NCBI GenBank assembly: GCA_014871385.1
Contig: CM026423.1
Location: 17,783,690 to 17,847,689 of the forward strand
Length of the DNA stretch: 64,000 bases
Reading direction: 5' to 3'
Source of the DNA: Ceratodon purpureus
Lineage: Eukaryota; Streptophyta; Bryopsida; Pseudoditrichales; Ditrichaceae
The translations under genes and the position numbers were made by a program. Below are positions 20,609 to 32,690 of the stretch, one piece after another (position 1 is the first letter of the stretch; every line of letters starts with the position of its first letter). A model generated the notes under the pieces. The model made no database searches and was not told the DNA's origin. It saw only the letters and a list, made by a program, of their open reading frames with translations.

Positions 20609-23600
20609 ATGTGTTTTGATTGATATCTCTATTCTGTAATTTTTACTTCACTGTTTCTTGTTTTTCGAAGTGTAGCCAAAATGTTTATGAAAATTGCACT
20701 TCGGAGCCTAAACCGAACTGCTTTCGAAGTAGAGGTAGCCAGTACTGTTACTGTGAAAAAAAAATCTATCGCCACTTGAAAATTAACATTGAAATTAACC
20801 GGGTGCCACATCTGCAGGAAAAAAATTTGCACATAGCCACATTAACTTGGCTTGACGAAGTCGAAATTGCCACAGAGGCTTCCAGAATGTGCCTTACGGT
20901 GCGATTCGCTCCCCCTCCTCAAATTCAGAAAATAAAGGCTGCCTTGACCCCGGTGCGAGATGGTGGGCGTTGACGTGGTCAACGGCATCCATGATCCGCC
21001 GTCTAAGCTGGCGCACTAGCATTGGTTGCATCTGCCATAACTTTTCTTTTGCCAACCCGCCTGAACGAGGACTAAGTTAGACAGTAAGGAATCTCATAAC
21101 ATTCAATGAAACCTCATAACATTAGGTTCCACACGCTGTATTCAATTGTTGTGATATTTTTATCACTCAGATATTGACACCAGTAGCACCCACTGTTCCT
21201 GTTGCAGATTCTACCTTGCACTCCTTTCAAGTTGCACGCCCTTGAACTCCTTTAAAGTTGTGAAAGTGGAAAGTTTGCGAGGCGTTTCTCTCCTGCTGAA
21301 GGGGTCTGGGTCAGCTTAAAACCGAATAGCCGAGCACTTGACTCTCGCATCGATGCCTAGTCAGCTCGAACACTCGCATAGAGCTACCAATTTTTTTCTC
21401 CTCTCCTCTTCTCGCCTGGCCACTCCAACTTATTGGTGCACATTCATCGGCGTCACGACCTCGAAAAGTTCTTGGTAAGCCAACTGATCTCGTGTTGCGG
21501 TTGGGAGGGAGTGACTTCCACCTTCGCAGTTGTTGTGTTTCTAGAGAGAGTGTTCGCAGAGAGAGTGGAATCGGGAGGTTTGGGCCTGTTGACATCTAGG
21601 AGAAGGTGGAGCTGCAGGCATTTGGTTAGCGCAGTCGTTAGCGCTTTCCAGGTTGTCAATGCCCACTTCTATGTTTGACAATCTGGAACCGGAGTCAGTG
21701 TTTGGCACGTCGGGTTTAATTGAGGTGGCTGTTTTTTGGTCACAAGTGACGATTGTGTGTCCGGAGGCACATAGTCATTATCCTGTGGACATTCACACAA
21801 GCAGACGAACACACACAGAGTTCTTTCTAAAATTGCGGCGTGGTGGATGAGTCGTCGCCGACTCATATTCACGAGTTGTCTTGGATTTCAAGAGCTCGTC
21901 GTCTTGGATTTTTCGGTGGCAGTGGGAATGGTTTGTTGTCTGTGCGTAGTGGAGATGGGGGTGCATTTCGTCGGCTTGCGCAATTGTTCTTCTGTGCGGG
22001 CGAGGCTTGGGCTCGCGAAGGACTTGGACTTGCAGGGGCTTGGATTTCACTAGAGTTTCTGGATTGAGAGTTTTGTTTGTGAGCACTAGTGTGCAGTCAT
22101 TTTGGTTCGCAGAGTTGTCTTGTTCTGTTCAGGTTGTATTGCACAGACAGTAGTACAAGTCCTCTACTGCTCTGTGAATATTCGTGAGAGTGCTTTGCGT
22201 CCTTTTTTGAGACCCTCTGAGGATTTAAAACGTTTTTCATACCAGGGCCATACTGAGGACCTCACTGGTCGAGTTAATCTCCTGGAAGTTTTGGAAGTAC
22301 TTTTAGTTGGCTGGAGGGAGGGAAGTACTTTTAGTTGCATGGAGTAGCTGTAGCTGAACTTTTACTACGCTGCCCGATGTGGCCGTGTTATCAGCCCGTA
22401 TGGGTTGATTTTAGTAACTTATTTGGGCCTTTTCCAATTTTTATTTAAGGTTTCTCTGTGTGGTTGGAAACACTACTTTGGGGGTTTTTTTTTATTTTCC
22501 CTTAACAAGTGTGGCGAGGAGCCGAGCTCAGTTGAGTTCACGTTTTGGCCCTTTTCGTATCGGAGCTGGTCGAAGAGTTTTTTTTAATTTTTTAATTAAT
22601 TAATTTTCTATCCCATCTAGATTTGGGGCGTACTGTACCAAAAACCTAAAACATAGTGAAACCCTGTAGAGATCAAGTAAGGCCCCACTCCAACATAATA
22701 ACAGGGGCTTGACTTTGTATCTCTCTTCTTGTGCAGTAAAGGTTCCCTTTATTTGTGTAAAAAATAAAGAAATAAAAAATAAAACATAATAACAGGGGCA
22801 GCGTTTTGCCCAAGCCTTCCCAATGGACCCAATCCTTCCCCGAGCCCAGGCTCCAAGCCATGCTCCATGGGGGTATTTAGCCAAATCCTACTTTGGGCTT
22901 TGTCAGAGGCTGTTGATTCTGACATGGTTGTGTGTAACGGGTGATATTGTATGTGACGATGGTTGCAGATTGTTGTGAAGTCTGGAATTCAAGTTTCAGG
23001 ATTGACTGCTATAGGATCGATTGCAGATGGCTAGAGCTGTAATTCCCGACGGTAACTGATCTTCTACCCAAGGAGAGGAGCCAGTACAAGTACAAGCATT
23101 GTCAAAATTGAAATTTTGTTTTTCGTTTTCTATCTTTGCTATTTGTTTCCTCTCAGAATGAAAAGAGACGGAAAGTCTGTACACTAAAGTGGCATGCCAT
23201 TCAGTATCATCTGGGACCTTGGATCCTAAAACTGCAGAGTTTGCATTCATTAGAATATATTCTCCACTTGGAAATTTTGAGATGATACATATCAATTATT
23301 TTATGTGATTCCGAAATGAGTTTACATGTTTCACACCATGTTTTCTAGAATTTTGGTGGTCCTAAATCAAGTATTGTGACGGTTTGATTGCATATGGTAA
23401 TAGAAATTGCTGAGGAATAACATACTAAAAGAAACCATTCAATTTATGTCATGTTCTCCACGACACCAAAAACAAACACTAAGCAATGCATCTAATCGTG
23501 GAGAATTATCTCTGAATATGAAACCTTTTGACTTATTACCTTGTGAATGTAAGACACCCATACTTAAGAACTCGTCCATTTTCATCTGTCACGAGGCCGT

Positions 23601-23810
23601 GAAACTGTAAAGGTTGAACATTATCAACCTTATTACTCTGAGAGGACAATCAGTTTTAGGAACGTTTGGACGATCAGGTTATATGTGTTGCTTAGCAAAA
23701 GAAACTTCGTATAGATGAAAATGGAGTTTCACTTGGGAAAAGCCAGAATGCCAACGAGTGAAAGTGAAACCCCTCGTAAGATTCACATCCACAGTTCGTG
23801 ACAATTGCAG
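20609..23810. other. Intergenic; one dispersed repeat, no supported gene
   Basis: Open frames here are short and show no convincing motif. CT-rich sequence at 21390-21430 and T-rich sequence at 22480-22600 could be leader or intron of the repeat-protein gene at 23.8 kb, but no exon can be joined with confidence. A dispersed repeat lies at 22635-22870. Confidence 0.4.
22635..22870. repeat. Dispersed repeat, copy 1
   Basis: This shares an ordered series of words with 26095-26225: GAGATCAAGTAAGG(C)CC.ACTC.AACATA.TA, AAC/AAGGGC, GTTTTGCCC.A.CC and GGGCTCC(T/A)AGCCA(T/C)GCT. Part of it (ACATAATAACAGGGGC) occurs twice within this copy, split by about 90 bases. The family is unknown. Each copy lies upstream of one of the two paralogous repeat-protein genes. 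Confidence 0.6.
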
Positions 23811-24427
23811 GAATCCTTGCTGCCCCTGCTGTTCTTGGAGGTGCGAGGATGCTAGCTGCGCCTGGTATTGCATCAAATGTTGAAGATGGTGCAGGGATGC
23901 TTGCACCTGGGATTACTGTGAATGTTGCAGGTATTGCAGGGATGGTTGCTGTGTTTGGTATTGCACCAAATACTGGAGGTGGTGCAGGAATGCCTGCACC
24001 TAGTGTTACTCTGAATATTGGAGGCACTGCAGGGATGGTCGCTGTGTTTGGTGTTGCTCCAAATGCTGGAGGGGGTGCAGGGATGCTTGCACCTGGTGTC
24101 ACTCTGGATGTTGGAGGTATTGCAGGGATGCATGCTGTTGTCAGTGTTGCTCCACACGCAGGTAGTGCAGGGGTGCTTGCTGCCTCTGGTGCAACGGCAG
24201 ACCTTGGTGACATTGCAGGCGTGAATGCTGCCTCTGGTGTGGCTCAAAATGTAAGACGTGGTCCAGGGGTGCTTGCAGCCACTGGTGCAGGTACAAACCT
24301 TGGAGATGTTGCAGACATGAATGCTGCCCGTGGTGCAGGCCCGGCCCAACACGTGTTTGACATAGAGGGAGCCCTAGGAGGTCCACCACTCCGAAGAAGT
24401 GAGGTTGGGCCATTCTTCCTGTTTTAG
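23811..24427 (+). CDS. Gly/Ala/Met repeat protein with DIEG-SEVG tail, gene 1
   Basis: Not a family I recognise. After an acceptor (ACAATTGCAG, 23801-23810), an open exon of about 205 residues encodes repeats of about 15-17 residues of the type GIAGMVAVFGIAPNTGG, with GAGMLAPGVTLDVGG variants, seven to ten in all, becoming degenerate toward the end. It finishes with VFDIEGALGGPPLRRSEVG, then PFFLF and a stop. The tail is nearly repeated by gene 2 at 29.1 kb (DIEGPLMGPAFRKSEVGEFF). Both exons follow the same acceptor-type word and start in the same phase. The 5' exon is not found. No membrane segment is clear. The low-complexity repeat could be structural or a binding scaffold; the conserved tail is the likely functional part. 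Confidence 0.55.
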
Positions 24428-25216
24428 CGTGCACTCTGAAAGTTACCGATGATGTATATTTGACATGCACCATATTGTATCAGCAATCCGTTTGAAACTT
24501 CCTCCAAGAGAGTATTAGCCAATAACCCTATTCCTATGTGGATAGGAGCATACACATAATATTACATGGTAGATACGGTAGTATATAAGGTATTTACTTG
24601 TTTCTTTCTGGTTGGGTATAAATGACAATCAAAAGTGCTAGAGTGGTAGTTAGAGTGGAGTTGCCTGCTCAGCTCACGACTTGGTATCATCTATGTAAGT
24701 ATGCTAAGTAATTGGTAACAAAGCGCAGTTTACTATCATGATACACAGACTTGAGACATATAAAATTCCTCTACCGAGTATCACCACAGTAGCTTTTTCG
24801 ACATTACACATTCTTTGCATGAGTATGTGCAACAGACTCTAGAGAGGAGTACAAAGGAGGTTCCAAAAGCAAGAATCCTTGCAAGTCATACTCTACTATG
24901 ACAATCTCACCCTTAGCCGCTTCCAACAATATATTCCTTGACCGTTCACAAGAAGCACGGGATCCTGGTGACAGCTTCCTCTCACTCACAATACGAATTA
25001 CAAATTTCCATCTTGATCAAAACGACAAAGTTCCCATTTCACTAACTCAAAACATATACACACAGCCTAGAAAAACACTAGGAGCTCACCGAAAGAATGG
25101 TAAGAGGATCCCATACACTATCAACGTCCCATACCCGATGCGCCACTGGACTCCCACACAACAACCTCCGCATTCATCCCAACTCCACCCGGCGAGGACA
25201 CTCACAGCGCCTCCGC
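24428..25216. other. 3' flank, nothing recognised
   Basis: This is the AT-rich region downstream of gene 1. No coding sequence, RNA gene or repeat is recognised. Confidence 0.4.
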
Positions 25217-25486
25217 TTACTGCGCTACAACATCCCTCACAGCGTCCACCTTCTGATCCGACACAGCCTTGTCCTGTCTCGCCGTAGCGACGGCCTCCGC
25301 CTTAGCATCCTTGTCGAAAGGATGCAGCAAGATCTTCCCCACCGCTCGCGCATTGTACGCCGCATGCTCCCCAATCTCACGAGCTCCCGAAGTGACGTTC
25401 CCGGTCGGACTCCCCTCCGTCGACGCCCCCTTCCTCTCCACCTCCACGGCACTCCGCTCGCCCACCCCTGTCCCTGCACCCTCCAT
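25217..25486 (-). CDS. Small hydrophilic protein, 89 residues, unrecognised
   Basis: On the minus strand, ATG (25486-25484) to TAA (25219-25217) gives 89 residues with even codon use. It is very hydrophilic, rich in Ala, Glu, Lys, Asp and Val, and has no Cys or Trp. Segments include EIGEHAAYNARAVGKILLHP and a charged helical end, DQKVDAVRDVVAQ. The frame is open a further 51 bases upstream, where an acceptor-like TTGACAG would allow an earlier exon. The composition recalls small LEA-like or stress proteins, but I see no family motif, so that is only a guess. Confidence 0.45.
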   Translation of the reverse strand: MEGAGTGVGERSAVEVERKGASTEGSPTGNVTSGAREIGEHAAYNARAVGKILLHPFDKDAKAEAVATARQDKAVSDQKVDAVRDVVAQ

Positions 25487-27588
25487 TGCTCTCTCCACAC
25501 TCTCAAACCTAGACTCTGCTGTCAATGAGAAATGCACGTAACCCTAATTTGATATCAACACTCGCAAAACATGCGGACTCTTTGAAAACATGCTTGAAAG
25601 GCACGGCATGACTTGAATTTGAAGACGAGGAAGTGCTGGAGTTGGAAGGGCAACAAGTGGCGTTATCAGGGGATCCCACGTGTGATGAGGAGTTGGACTG
25701 GTTGATGACAGGTCACGGCACCCGAGTTGGCGATGATTCAGTTTTGCCGTTTGGTTATAAGCTAGGAGCACCATGGTTCTAAAATTGTTTAGATGTACTA
25801 GATCACATTTGGTCATTCGAAGGTGGAAATGTAGGTGGCTATTACATTCTTTTTCTTTGTGACCTAAAAAAATAAGCAATTTGTTAGGTATCTATGTTTC
25901 AATAATAAAAAAAATGAGATAGCGTAGTATTTTTGAGCGATATTAGGACAATGATGATTCTACATCACCCTGCTTTATTGAGGTTTCTTTATCCTTCCCC
26001 AATGAGTGTAGTTGAGAGTCCTAATTTGATTATGTCCGTTTTTCTAGCCTTGTCCATTTTAGAATTACACAGTTTTTTTTTGGCAAAAATTGGAACCTTC
26101 AGTCTTAATGTTTCGTATCAAGACCCCTTTGAGATCCAGTAGGGTCCAACTCAAACATATTAGTAAGGGCAAGGTTTTGCCCCACCCCTCCAACCCCCTT
26201 CCAAACATGGGCTCCTAGCCACGCTTAACCTTTAAACGTCAGACCCAGCCTGGGGGCTGGGTTTTTTTTTGAGAGAATCTTGCTCATAACTTACACTCCA
26301 TTATACCAAATGGAATTTTTAGAATTCCAAGCTGAGCACCTTAAAGAGATCTATACTTTCTTAGAATAGATCTTAGCAAATTAAAAATAGAATAATGCTA
26401 AAAATGGAATTTAGAAGTGATTTTGGGTGTGGTATCAAGAAAGCATATGACGTTTAAGGGTTAATGGAGGAATATGTTTATCCAAGTCTAGTGAATTCTT
26501 CAACTTTTTATTCTAATCGTCAAAGTGTTTGATTTGATTAGGTTGGTACTTGTAAAAATGCTTCAAAAGTAGTTTCACTTAAAAGATTTTTTGTGCAATA
26601 GTGAAAATATCAATACTATTCACAAATACAAATTTGAAAATATAATCATTAAAATTAGAAGTTATAAAGTTATAAAGTTATTTAAAAGTTATAAAGTTAG
26701 AAGCTATAAAGTTGAGGAAAACATTAAAATAGATGGTGGTAGTAGCCAATAGTAGTGCAATAGAGCATGGTAGATGATTTGGTGAAAGTAGTTTTAAAAT
26801 GAAAGAATATTATTTAAAATACAAATATATAATAGAATAATTAGCATAAATAATCTTTTGGAATTTGGCCATGTTAAAGCCATTATGAAGATTTTCTCTG
26901 GAATTGTTTAAAAAAAATGGACTTCTGTGGAAAAAAAATATTGTTTTATGAAAAACAATTTTTTTAAAGTAAGTATAAAATCCCAAAAAAGCCTCACAAC
27001 TCAGAAACAAGCAGCTCTTAGGGTCCCTTCCACCCTGGCCTGTCTTGGAGGTTTGGTGCGGTTTGGTGCTACCCTCGACGGTAGAAAAAGAGCCTGTATC
27101 TCCCCTAAACACATGAAATTGAGCCACGTGTTCATGCAATGGCCCTTTTTACATCATCAAATAAATTCACTCCTAAACACCATGTCACCATCACCGGTAG
27201 TTATCATTAATCAATCTGTCGGTTGCTTCAATCCTCGGGAATATTTCAATGCCAACCGTATCTACCGAAATAGTCGCGAGTCGCGACGCCGGCTCACGAC
27301 GCCAACTCCCGCAAACGCACGCATCCCACGAAACCGGAATCGGTCGGTGCGGCGAGCTCAGTGCGGTCCTTGAATCCACACATTCCAAAGAACACCACTA
27401 AATCATGCTCTCGACGAAGATCTTGGTCTCATCGTGCGCAGCTCCCCACCCCCGTCCAACGGTCGGAGGGTTCGTCCACAAGAGGGTCCGAGCGACTGGG
27501 GGACGGGGAGGCGCGTCATAGTATCACCTGGACGCCATGCTATGTTTTTGTGCCCCTCATCCAAGGGTGGTAAGTCCCAGTGCAGGAT
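25487..27588. other. AT-rich intergenic region
   Basis: Apart from the dispersed repeat copy at 26095-26225, this is AT-rich sequence with short direct repeats of GTTATAAA (26655-26712) and A- or T-runs. No gene is supported. GC content rises sharply after 27240. Confidence 0.45.
26095..26225. repeat. Dispersed repeat, copy 2
   Basis: Diverged partner of 22635-22870, without that copy's internal duplication. It may be a small transposon remnant or a sign that the two repeat-protein genes arose by segmental duplication with their upstream DNA. Confidence 0.55.
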
Positions 27589-27594
27589 TATAAG
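27589..27594 (+). promoter_or_regulatory. Candidate TATA box
   Basis: TATAAG lies in GC-rich sequence, about 1.47 kb upstream of the exon of repeat-protein gene 2. A transcript starting about 30 bases later would need an intron ending at the acceptor at 29061-29062. This is suggestive only. Confidence 0.2.
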
Positions 27595-27599
27595 CGCAC

Positions 27600-29062
27600 G
27601 CGGTTTGCAGCGACGATGATCGGCCGAAGGAGATTATAAATTCCGCGGCCGAGACGTGAAGGCGCATTCGCAAATCGGAGGGAGAATGAGCTGAGAGAGA
27701 CGATTCTCGGGTGAGGTCTTGGAGCTGTGACGAAGAGGAGGCTCTTCGGGAGGGTTTGAGGAAGTGGTGGTGTTGGTGGTGATGGTGGCTGCTGGAGGAC
27801 GCGGCGTGCGCGATTTGAGCTCGATCAGTGGTCGTTGGGGCGGTTTTGAGATCGTTGTGGAGGGGGGGAAAGGTGTGCGCGCAAGAAAAGGGTGAGAATT
27901 CGAGTTTGGGAGCTGGCATTTGCGGCGAGGTTGCTCTGTTCTGGGGGGGAGGTGACGGGTGCGGGATTTTGGTTGAGTTTTGGAGGGCGCCGGGTGGTGA
28001 GGGAACGTGAAGGTGTTGAGCTTGGTTTGTGCTCGGAGGATCGGTACCGGAGATGCGGTGAAGGGAAGACGCGGTGAAGGGAAGACGCGGTGTTTAAGCT
28101 TGGTTTGGCGCCGGGTGGGAGTTCTGGTGGCGCGAAGGGAGAGAATTTGCGTTTGATCTTTGCTCGTGTTGGAGGAAAGTTCTCTCAACAATTCGAGGTT
28201 CGGGACAAGGAGGTGACGGTCGCGCTTCTTTCGATGGATTATGGGGGGCGCTCGGTGGTGGAGTTGTTGGCGAGAGGAAGAGGCATTTGAGCTCAGCATG
28301 TGCTTTTGATTTCGCTGTCGTGTTCGTGCTGAAGGGAACGCTCTCCACAATTGGTCTTGCTGCTCCCATTCACGAACCGCAAGGAGGAGGCAAGCGCGAG
28401 CGCTTGCTCTGTTGCGGTAGAACCTCACTGTCGCGCTGTTGTGGATGGACTGAGGACGCCGAGTGGTGGTGTTGAAGGCGCGAGCGAGAAGTCATTTGAG
28501 CTCGGGCTGTGCTTGAAGCATCGCTGCCGTGATCGTGATGAACGGAAAGCGTTCTAAAGATTTGTAGTGCGGCGACCATCTGGGATTCGAGAGTAGTTGG
28601 ACGCATTTACGCCTGCTCTGTTCCAGAAGCAGGGACGTGTTCGGTGCGATTACGAGCAGATTTTTGTTTGGTCCGAGGTTTTTTGGCGCAAACACAGGCG
28701 TGGTCGCGTGGGAAGTCTGGGCCTCGAGTATGAAGAGCGACGGCCTCCCGGGAATCCATTGAAGCGTGTGCGCACCCGTGCCCTTTCTGCGGACGAGGTG
28801 CGGCTCTTGTTCCTTTAGGTTGTGGTGCGGTTACGAGGCCATTTGACGTCGGTCTGGACGGCTTACATGTCCATCTAGTTTAGTGTTATGAACTTTTTTC
28901 TCAGATTAATTTACTAGTTGGTGATTAAGTTGGAGTAAAGCCTTTTTTCTTGTCCTTGTTGAAGGCGATAATAGTTTGAATTGTTGACTTTTTAGGCCAA
29001 AAGATTTCAGCATTCATTTTGTACTTTGGAAGTGTAGATAGGACAAGGTTTGTCGATTGCAG
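27600..29062. other. GC-rich leader/intron-like region
   Basis: G-rich on the plus strand, with duplicated words such as AAGGGAAGACGCGGTG (28060-28090). It falls to an AT-rich intron-like stretch after 28860. A long Ser/Pro/Thr-rich minus-strand frame (27634-28428) looks like a composition shadow. The plus-strand frame 28597-28818 is Arg-rich and might be an exon, but I cannot connect it to anything. Confidence 0.35.
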
Positions 29063-29064
29063 TG

Positions 29065-29364
29065 ATGGCCGGCATGCCCGGTGCCCCCGGCGGAGGTCCT
29101 CTGCAACGCCGTCAGGCAGGTGTTGCAGGCATGGTGGCTGCCCCTGTTGTAGCTCCCCTGCAAGGCAATCAACGAGGTGTTGCAGGTATGGCTGCGGCTG
29201 TTGGCATGGCTCCTCTTCAAGTTAACCAGGGACTTGTTGCGGGCTTGGCTGGTGCCCCAGGTGCCGCTCCGCTGCAACCAAATCTTGGAAATTGGGACAT
29301 AGAGGGACCTCTGATGGGTCCTGCATTTCGAAAAAGTGAAGTTGGAGAATTCTTCTTCCCTTAG
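29065..29364 (+). CDS. Gly/Ala/Met repeat protein with DIEG-SEVG tail, gene 2
   Basis: Paralogue of the gene at 23.8 kb. ATG 29065 opens two bases after an acceptor (GATTGCAG, ending 29062), giving 99 residues if translation starts here. Repeats of about 18 residues, GVAGMVAAPVVAPLQGNQ, GVAGMAAAVGMAPLQVNQ and LVAGLAGAPGAAPLQPNL, are followed by NWDIEGPLMGPAFRKSEVG, then EFFFP and a stop. The repeat core (G-x-AGM-x-A...AP) matches gene 1 loosely; the tail matches closely. The APLQxNQ element is specific to this copy. An upstream exon may exist, because the frame continues open to the left. Function unknown. Confidence 0.55.
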   Translation: MAGMPGAPGGGPLQRRQAGVAGMVAAPVVAPLQGNQRGVAGMAAAVGMAPLQVNQGLVAGLAGAPGAAPLQPNLGNWDIEGPLMGPAFRKSEVGEFFFP

Positions 29365-31252
29365 TAAGATGCTTTTAATTGTTGTTTCAGAAGCACCTTA
29401 GTATCAGCCATTCAGATCGTGACAGTAGATCTCTATTGTTGCTCTTACATGGCATTGTAAAATATCTGGAAGCCACTTGAGTCTTTAGACAACGGGTATT
29501 CCTTAGATAAAGTGTTAGTCAAAGTATACACATTGAGAATAATTTTGCGGTGCAAGTAAAAATGTATCAATATCTTTATACAATCTTATTTCCAGACTTA
29601 TTTATATAATCCAGACTGTGATTCATACAATCTTACTTCCAGACTTATTTACATCGCTCCAACACTCTCAGATGCTTGCATAAGTATATCGTAGTTAGGT
29701 TCATCTGCTCCATCGTAGCAGGTCCGAAGATTTTGGTTTGCAAAATCCGGGCTCGTATCTTAAAGCTTGGCCATGCGATATCACTCCAGCGCCGTTTCTC
29801 TTCAGAAACGAATGTGTCATGTTCCAGAACCGGACGACTTTGATCCAAGGTAATTCAAACTGTAGTCATTCCACAAGAGTAGTGATAGGGTAGAATGAAC
29901 ACAGGTTCCAATCACACTGGATCATGATATTGACAACGAGGAGATAGCTAGCTATGATCATGAGCTCTGACTCTTGGAAGTAGTTTAGGGTTTCAAAAAT
30001 CATCATCAGTGATTCTGCTCAGAGTATCAATAGGATGGACGTCAGGAGTAGCATTAGTCGGACGCAGGCTTTTAACCAACCAAACTGCACAAAAGGTTCA
30101 GTGTTGCTTGAAAAGGACAGAACGTACCACAACGAGTATATTCCGTAATAGCCCTTGGAAGAAGAGGACGGCGAATGGCGGAAACGACATCTTAGAGTGC
30201 AGACAAGCATTCACAAGTATGTCAAGTTAAGAAAAAGATATAAAGACTCGAAGCCAAAGCCACTCCAAGCCTCAATTAAGACTAATTTGTTGATCAGAAA
30301 TATGGTTTCAAGTGGTAAATCCATACTTGATAGCAAACAGTCAAGCAGCAGTGTAATAATTATCAAATCTTACCTCACAAACTTGAAAGCAGCGAAAGCA
30401 TTGACGAAAACCACTACTGAGCACACTTGCCTCGACAGCAAGGGAACAAAACCCCTAAATAAGATTAGGAGAGTCTTGTGGATATCGTTGAGCGCTAGCA
30501 GTAGGCACCCGGTGAATTGAAACCACAATAAATTATTTTAAAAAGGAAAACCAAAACCCTAGGATCTAACAAACACAATCAGCCTTCAAAATTGCACAAA
30601 TTCCTCCAGTTCTGCTCCGAGACACTCCGCAAAAGCAGTACCCCCGAAGACGAGGAATTGAAATGCAGAGGAGACGAACGAAGCAGAAAGAAGCAACAAG
30701 ATAGAAACCGACGGCGACTCTCTAGTCACAGAGGGCGATTCCGAGGTAAGATTCAAAGAACCACCTACATAGCCAATCCGTAAACTTCAAGAGTTTCGAG
30801 CAAACATTTCAGCAGAAATACCTCGCGTGATAGAAAAACCTTCAACACCAAACCGACGACACCTCAAAATGGCGACCCCGTCCTCGATGGGCCCCGCCCC
30901 ATCCGCCACGTTGTACCATTGAAATCCGTCTTCAACATGCATTCCACTGCTCGCACGAACTATGTACTAGGAAGTGTCATCTGGCCCAGGCCCAGGCTGG
31001 GTTCTGTCCGGGACGCAACATCCGTCAAGCTATTTAAGTTTTCATCACATGTCCTTTGGCCCACGGGCGCGAGGCACCACCGCCGCCACCACCAAAAACA
31101 CCCCCCACCGGAAGCTGGCCACCACCGCCGCCACCACCACCAACACCGCGACCTGGGGCGCTGGGTCGCATCGCCACCCAGGCTTACCGGCCACCATCAG
31201 ACGGCGGAGAAGCCGGCCTTAAAACCAGGCCATCACCTGGTCGTCCAAGGCA
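29365..31252. other. Intergenic, nothing firmly recognised
   Basis: Short frames at 30155-30520 and 30592-30783 are Lys/Ser- and Arg-rich, without motif or splice support. A CCACCACCGCCGCC-type microsatellite runs at 31070-31145. No RNA gene was recognised. Confidence 0.4.
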
Positions 31253-31258
31253 TATAAA
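31253..31258 (+). promoter_or_regulatory. Candidate TATA box
   Basis: TATAAA in the context CATATAAATT lies downstream of GC-rich DNA and upstream of a CT-rich, leader-like stretch (31290-31400). The transcript, if any, would run into the 87-bp satellite. No coding sequence is evident. Confidence 0.25.
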
Positions 31259-31889
31259 TTGATCGCCACCATCAGTGATCATCATCTTAGTTCATGTTCC
31301 CGTCGCCTTTCTCGTTGTTGCTCCTCCTCCTACTTCACTCTCTTCTGTTGCACTCTCCTGCAGCACTCTCTTGCAGGCTCACTCTCTGCTTCTCTCTCAG
31401 GTGCACTATCCTCCTTGACGTTGTTGAACGCCTCCCATGAAAGTGAGCAAGTACATTTGACAGAATTGACGATCGGTTCGTGCTTGCTGCAAGCAACCTC
31501 CTTCCAGTTTTCAGTGGTTCCTTGAGGAGCATCGTCGTTTATCGCCAGACGTTGGTCCCCAAAGTTCAGAGGTATGCCACTACTTGGTAGTCATTGTGCA
31601 ATGTGAATGTGTGACGGATTCTGAGTGCGTCATCAAATTTGCATTGAAATCTCTGGGAGTTTTCGTCAAGATTCGGGATATGGAGGGTTGCTTTTGTCTT
31701 TGATGGTGGGGCTTGGTTTTGTCTTCAATCACTGGAGGTTGTGCGGCATTTGGGTTGCTTACGTTTATTTCTGAGATCATGTTCCATGTGCTCCTCGCCA
31801 TCGGCGGACTTTCCTCAAGTGCACTGCTGCGGACAGACGCCGCTGCTCTGGACACCGCCGCAGGTCTTTCTGGGCGCTGCGGAGGAGGC

Positions 31890-32690
31890 AGCGCAGCGCT
31901 TCCTGCTTCACTCTCTCCTTCCTTTGACATGGATACAATTCATCTCGCGTGCTCCCGCGGTAAAGTAGGCAGCGCAGCGCTTCAAGCTTGACTCTCTCAG
32001 TCCTCTGGTATATATGTTGGATATGATTCTTCTCGCGCGCTCCCGCGGTGGAGTAGGCAGCGCAGCACTTCAAGCTTGACTCTCTCAATCCTGTGTTCAA
32101 ATGTTGGATATAATTCTTCTCGCGCGCTCCCGCGGTGAAGTGGGCAGCGCAGCGCTTCAAGCTTGACTCTCTCAATCCTGTGTTCAAATGTTGGATATAA
32201 TTCTTCTCGCGCGCTCCCGCGGTGAAGTGGGCAGCGCAGCGCTTCAAGCTTGACTCTCTCAATCCTGTGTTCAAATGTTGGATATGATTCTTCTCGCGCG
32301 CTCCCGCGGTGAAGTAGGCAGCGCAGCGCTTCAAGCTTGACTCTCTCAATCCTGTGTTCAAATGTTGGATATGATTCTTCTCGCGCGCTCCCGCGGTGAA
32401 GTGGGCAGCGCAGCGCTTCAAGCTTGACTCTCTCAATCCTGTGTTCAAATGTTGGATATAATTCTTCTCGCGCGCTCCCGCGGTGAAGTGGGCAGCGCAG
32501 CGCTTCAAGCTTGACTCTCTCAGTCCTCTGGTATATATGTTGGATATGATTCTTCTCGCGCGCTCCCGCGGTGAAGTGGGCAGCGCAGCGCTTCAAGCTT
32601 GACTCTCTCAGTCCTCTGTTCAAATGTTGGATATGATTCTTCTCGCGCGCTCCCGCGGTGAAGTAGGCAGCGCAGCGCTTCATGCTCTGG
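31890..32690. repeat. 87-bp satellite array, about nine units
   Basis: The unit anchor CTTGACTCTCTCA recurs at 31987, 32075, 32162, 32249, 32336, 32423, 32510 and 32598, so the period is 87 or 88 bp. Each unit contains CTCGCGCGCTCCCGCGGTGA and GGCAGCGCAGCGCTTCAAG. Inner units are nearly identical. Outer units at 31890-31980 and 32720-32800 are degraded relatives (CTTTGACATGGA instead of the inner spacer), as expected from unequal exchange. The minus strand is open in two frames because 87 is a multiple of three, giving a 29-residue repeat; I treat this as incidental. Confidence 0.93.

Noticed and set aside
27634..28428. 264-residue open frame on the minus strand
   Set aside because: It is Ser/Pro/Thr/Arg-rich with no motif, opposite G-rich DNA; a composition effect is more likely.
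31777..32683. Two long overlapping minus-strand frames of about 230-240 residues
   Set aside because: They are the 87-bp satellite read in two frames; both are open only because the period divides by three.
31890..32690. CRISPR-like regular array
   Set aside because: Whole units repeat, with no unique spacers, and this is plant nuclear DNA.
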